A stretch of 64,000 bases of DNA from Pseudomonas sp. dw_358 (GTDB lineage Bacteria > Pseudomonadota > Gammaproteobacteria > Pseudomonadales > Pseudomonadaceae), in assembly GCF_018449655.1 (NCBI RefSeq), contig NZ_JAAVUX010000015.1, forward strand, positions 62,001-126,000, given 5' to 3'. Position numbers and translations under genes: made by a program. Below, piece by piece: positions 60,865 to 64,000 of the stretch; position 1 is the first letter of the stretch; each line of letters begins with the position of its first letter. The notes under the pieces are model-generated. The model did no database searches. It was not told where the DNA came from and saw only the letters and a program-made list of their open reading frames with translations.

Positions 60865-62589
60865 GTGGAGCTTTTATCCGGCGCTGAGATGATCGTCCGC
60901 TTTTTGCGCGACGAAGGTGTCAAGCATATTTACGGGTACCCGGGTGGTGCCCTCCTGCATGTCTACGACGCCCTGTTCAAAGAGCCCGAAGTGGAGCACA
61001 TACTTGTGCGTCACGAGCAGGCGGCGACGCACATGGCTGATGGCTATGCACGTGCCACCGGCAAGGCGGGCGTGGTGCTGGTGACTTCGGGTCCCGGCGC
61101 CACCAATGCCATCACTGGTATCGCCACTGCGTACATGGACTCCATCCCGATGGTGGTGCTGTCCGGTCAGGTGCCGAGCACGCTGGTGGGTACCGACGCT
61201 TTCCAGGAAACCGACATGATCGGTATATCCCGTCCGATCGTGAAACACAGTTTCATGATCAAGAGCGTTCAGGAAATCCCCGAGGTATTGAAGAAAGCCT
61301 TTTACCTGGCCCAGTCCGGTCGTCCGGGTCCTGTGGTGGTCGATATTCCGAAGGACATGACCAACCCCACCGACAAGTACGAATACGTCTACCCGAAGAA
61401 AGCCAAGCTGCGTTCCTACAGCCCGGCCGTGCGCGGGCATTCGGGGCAGATTCGCAAAGCGGCCGAGATGCTGCTGGCGGCCAAGCGTCCGGTGCTGTAC
61501 GCCGGCGGTGGGGTGATCCTGGGTGGCGGTTCGGAGCAATTGACCGAGCTGGCCAAGCTGCTGGACCTGCCGGTCACCAACACCCTCATGGGTTTGGGCG
61601 CGTTTCCGGGCATGGACCGTCAGTTCGTCGGCATGCTGGGCATGCACGGCAGCTACACGGCCAACCTGGTCATGCACCATGCCGACGTGATCCTGGCCGT
61701 GGGCGCACGCTTCGATGACCGTGTCATCAACGGTGCGAGCAAGTTCTGTCCGAACGCCAAGATCATTCACATCGACATCGACCCGGCGTCGATCTCCAAG
61801 ACGATCAAGGCAGACGTGCCGATCGTGGGGCCGGTGGACAGTGTCCTGACCGAGATGGTCGCGACCCTGAAGGAAATCGGCGAAACGCCGAACAAGGATA
61901 CCGTCGCCGCCTGGTGGAAACAGGTCGATGAATGGCGTGGCGATCGCGGTCTGTTCCCTTATGAGAAGGGTGACGGTTCAAAGATCAAGCCGCAGACTGT
62001 GATCGAAACCCTTTGCGAAGTGACCAAGGGCGATGCCTATGTCACCTCGGACGTGGGTCAGCATCAGATGTTCGCCGCGCAGTACTACAAGTTCAACAAG
62101 CCCAACCGCTGGATCAACTCCGGTGGCCTGGGCACGATGGGCTTCGGTTTCCCCGCCGCCATGGGCGTCAAGCTGAGCTTCCCGGATGCCCACGTCGCGT
62201 GCGTGACGGGCGAAGGCAGCATCCAGATGAACATCCAGGAGCTGTCGACCTGCCTGCAGTACGACCTGCCCGTCAAGATCATCCTGCTCAACAATGGGGT
62301 GCTGGGCATGGTCCGGCAGTGGCAGGACATGAACTACGGCGGCCGTCACTCTCATTCGTACGTCGAGTCGCTGCCTGATTTCGTCAAGCTGGTCGAGTCC
62401 TACGGGCACGTGGGCATTCGTGTCACCGACCTGAAGGATCTCAAGCCGAAGATGGAAGAAGCCTTCGCCATGACCAATCGCCTGGTGTTCCTCGATATCC
62501 AGGTCGACGCCAGCGAGCACGTCTATCCGATGCAGATCAAAGACGGTTCCATGCGCGACATGTGGCTGAGCAAGACGGAGCGTACGTAA
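60865..62589 (+). CDS. ilvI: Acetolactate synthase 3 large subunit
   Basis: A 574-residue ThDP enzyme. The N-terminal pyrimidine domain has catalytic Glu in ILVRHEQAATHMADGYARAT near residues 44-63. A central FAD/DHNA domain follows. The C-terminal ThDP domain has GEGSIQMNIQELSTCLQYDL with the metal motif continuing to NNGVLGMVRQWQDMNYGGRH. It makes acetolactate and acetohydroxybutyrate for Val, Leu and Ile. I chose the GTG at 60865 (ELLSGAEMIVRFL), eight bases after AGAGG and matching the remembered P. aeruginosa length; a GTG at 60856 is the alternative. Confidence 0.98.
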   Translation: MELLSGAEMIVRFLRDEGVKHIYGYPGGALLHVYDALFKEPEVEHILVRHEQAATHMADGYARATGKAGVVLVTSGPGATNAITGIATAYMDSIPMVVLSGQVPSTLVGTDAFQETDMIGISRPIVKHSFMIKSVQEIPEVLKKAFYLAQSGRPGPVVVDIPKDMTNPTDKYEYVYPKKAKLRSYSPAVRGHSGQIRKAAEMLLAAKRPVLYAGGGVILGGGSEQLTELAKLLDLPVTNTLMGLGAFPGMDRQFVGMLGMHGSYTANLVMHHADVILAVGARFDDRVINGASKFCPNAKIIHIDIDPASISKTIKADVPIVGPVDSVLTEMVATLKEIGETPNKDTVAAWWKQVDEWRGDRGLFPYEKGDGSKIKPQTVIETLCEVTKGDAYVTSDVGQHQMFAAQYYKFNKPNRWINSGGLGTMGFGFPAAMGVKLSFPDAHVACVTGEGSIQMNIQELSTCLQYDLPVKIILLNNGVLGMVRQWQDMNYGGRHSHSYVESLPDFVKLVESYGHVGIRVTDLKDLKPKMEEAFAMTNRLVFLDIQVDASEHVYPMQIKDGSMRDMWLSKTERT

Positions 62590-62591
62590 TC

Positions 62592-63083
62592 ATGCGTCAC
62601 ATTATTTCTCTTTTGCTGGAAAACGAACCGGGCGCATTGTCTCGTGTTGTCGGCCTGTTCTCGCAGCGCAACTACAACATCGAAAGCCTGACGGTAGCGC
62701 CGACCGAAGACCCGACTCTGTCGCGTCTGACCCTGACCACTGTGGGCCACGATGAGGTGATCGAGCAGATCACCAAGAACCTCAACAAATTGATCGAAGT
62801 GGTCAAGCTGGTGGACCTGTCGGAGAGCGCTCACATCGAGCGCGAACTGATGCTGGTCAAGGTCAAGGCTACCGGCGCCCAGCGTGCCGAGATCAAGCGC
62901 ACCACGGACATCTACCGTGGGCAGATCGTTGACGTCAGCGCCAGTGTCTACACGGTGCAACTGACGGGTACCAGCGACAAACTCGACAGCTTCATTCAGG
63001 CTATCGGCACCGCCGCGATTCTTGAAACCGTGCGCAGTGGCGTCACCGGTATCGCCCGTGGCGACAAAGTGCTGAGCGTTTAA
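62592..63083 (+). CDS. ilvH: Acetolactate synthase 3 regulatory (small) subunit
   Basis: A 163-residue regulatory subunit, MRHIISLLLENEPGALSRVV, with an N-terminal ACT domain containing GLFSQRNYNIESLTVAPTED (Val-binding) and a C-terminal domain with GQIVDVSASVYTVQLTG. It gives valine feedback inhibition. It starts two bases after the ilvI stop, so it is translationally coupled; the open frame from 62562 belongs to ilvI overlap. Confidence 0.98.
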   Translation: MRHIISLLLENEPGALSRVVGLFSQRNYNIESLTVAPTEDPTLSRLTLTTVGHDEVIEQITKNLNKLIEVVKLVDLSESAHIERELMLVKVKATGAQRAEIKRTTDIYRGQIVDVSASVYTVQLTGTSDKLDSFIQAIGTAAILETVRSGVTGIARGDKVLSV

Positions 63084-63130
63084 CTCAAATTCAAGTGGCC
63101 CGAGCGGGCCAAGATACCAGGGGATATTTC

Positions 63131-64000
63131 ATGAAAGTTTATTACGACAAAGACTGCGACCTTTCGATCATCCAAGGCAAGAAAGTCGCCATCATCGGTT
63201 ACGGTTCCCAGGGCCACGCTCAAGCGTGCAACCTGAAAGATTCCGGTGTTGATGTCACTGTCGGTCTGCGTAAAGGCTCGGCGACCGTTGCCAAGGCTGA
63301 AGCTCACGGCCTGAAAGTGGCCGACGTGGCTACTGCTGTTGCCGGTGCCGATCTGGTGATGATCCTGACCCCGGACGAGTTCCAATCGCAGCTGTACAAG
63401 AACGAAGTCGAGCCGAACATCAAGAAGGGCGCCACCCTGGCCTTCTCCCACGGCTTCGCGATCCACTACAACCAGGTCGTGCCACGCGCTGACCTGGACG
63501 TGATCATGATCGCGCCGAAAGCGCCAGGTCACACCGTGCGTACCGAATTCGTCAAGGGCGGCGGTATTCCTGACCTGATCGCGATCTACCAGGACGCGTC
63601 GGGCAATGCCAAGAACGTTGCCCTGTCGTACGCTTCGGGCGTGGGCGGCGGCCGTACCGGCATTATCGAAACTACATTCAAGGACGAGACTGAAACCGAT
63701 CTGTTCGGCGAACAGGCCGTTCTGTGCGGTGGTACCGTGGAACTGGTCAAGGCCGGTTTCGAAACCCTGGTCGAAGCAGGCTACGCGCCGGAAATGGCCT
63801 ACTTCGAGTGCCTGCACGAACTGAAGCTGATCGTTGACCTCATGTACGAAGGCGGTATCGCCAACATGAACTACTCGATCTCCAACAACGCCGAATACGG
63901 CGAGTACGTGACCGGTCCTGAAGTCATCAACGCCGAATCCCGTCAGGCCATGCGCAACGCTCTGAAGCGCATCCAGGACGGCGAATACGCCAAGATGTTC
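63131..64000 (+). CDS. ilvC: Ketol-acid reductoisomerase (partial, C-terminus off window)
   Basis: The first 290 residues of a class I KARI, starting MKVYYDKDCDLSIIQGKKVA, with the Rossmann motif GYGSQGHAQACNLKDSGVDV at 24-43 and an NADPH-type loop (GLRKGS). The catalytic/metal region includes AYFECLHELKLIVDLMYEGG with Asp and Glu ligands near 226-234. The frame is open to base 64000; about 48 residues are missing if it has the usual 338. It converts acetolactate to dihydroxyisovalerate. It lies 47 bases after ilvH. Confidence 0.98.
   Translation, partial: MKVYYDKDCDLSIIQGKKVAIIGYGSQGHAQACNLKDSGVDVTVGLRKGSATVAKAEAHGLKVADVATAVAGADLVMILTPDEFQSQLYKNEVEPNIKKGATLAFSHGFAIHYNQVVPRADLDVIMIAPKAPGHTVRTEFVKGGGIPDLIAIYQDASGNAKNVALSYASGVGGGRTGIIETTFKDETETDLFGEQAVLCGGTVELVKAGFETLVEAGYAPEMAYFECLHELKLIVDLMYEGGIANMNYSISNNAEYGEYVTGPEVINAESRQAMRNALKRIQDGEYAKMF

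Overview
The window is a gene-dense, GC-rich (about 60 percent) stretch of core chromosome from a Pseudomonas, most likely of the P. fluorescens/P. putida side of the genus. This rests on gene content and order, which from memory closely follow the P. aeruginosa block from smpB to ilvC. It also rests on the cbrXAB-crcZ locus, a PrrF-type iron sRNA, a divergent fur-bamE pair, and high identity of remembered proteins (Fur, NusA, RecN, IlvI) to Pseudomonas versions. I saw no insertion sequence, prophage, CRISPR array, integrase or atypical-composition island. The window opens inside smpB and closes inside ilvC.

Layout. 1-2400: smpB (partial), ratA-rnfH, bamE and fur. 2400-9100: recN under a LexA-type box, then the heat-shock genes grpE, dnaK and dnaJ (two clear sigma-32 promoters) and dapB. 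9100-14300: carA with an intrinsic terminator in its leader, carB and greA. 14400-21000: yhbY, divergent rlmE-ftsH-folP-glmM, then tpiA-secG. 21000-30250: tRNA-Leu(GAG), tRNA-fMet, rimP-nusA-infB-rbfA-truB-rpsO-pnp, a transcription/translation/RNA-decay superoperon with a long hairpin between rpsO and pnp. 30200-31000: a BON-domain protein behind a sigma-54-type promoter. 31000-43990 (minus strand): DUF2845, DUF748 (AsmA-like), an RlmI-like methyltransferase, a DUF2236 oxygenase-like protein, an acetyl-CoA synthetase, pgi, panC-panB (no panD) and folK-pcnB. 44100-49250 (minus): the CrcZ sRNA with its sigma-54 promoter and a CbrB-like activator site, then cbrB, cbrA and the small cbrX, the carbon/nitrogen balance system. 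49340-54800: gluQ and dksA, an aminotransferase with sfsA, a PrrF-like sRNA with a Fur-box-like promoter, a cyclic-nucleotide-binding-domain protein, a TfoX C-terminal-domain protein and a pentapeptide-repeat protein. 54850-64000: an APH/P-loop ATPase fusion, mrcB (PBP1b), a TPR lipoprotein, a YqcC-like protein, a DUF4124 protein and the branched-chain amino acid genes ilvI-ilvH-ilvC.

How it works together. Most genes are housekeeping: proteostasis, pyrimidine/arginine precursor supply, translation initiation, mRNA decay, cell wall, folate, pantothenate and BCAA synthesis. The regulatory interest lies in the non-coding parts. One global circuit is visible complete: CbrA/CbrB drives CrcZ, whose CA-rich motifs titrate the Hfq/Crc repressor. 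One half of the iron circuit is visible: Fur and a Fur-box-bearing PrrF-like sRNA about 51 kb apart. Less expected are the terminator/attenuator candidate before carA, a 20-bp RNase III-type hairpin before pnp, a sigma-54 promoter with an upstream inverted repeat before the BON gene, and a consensus -10 element so close to the mrcB start that its mRNA may be leaderless.

All family assignments come from reading translated sequence and recalled family features; no database search was run.
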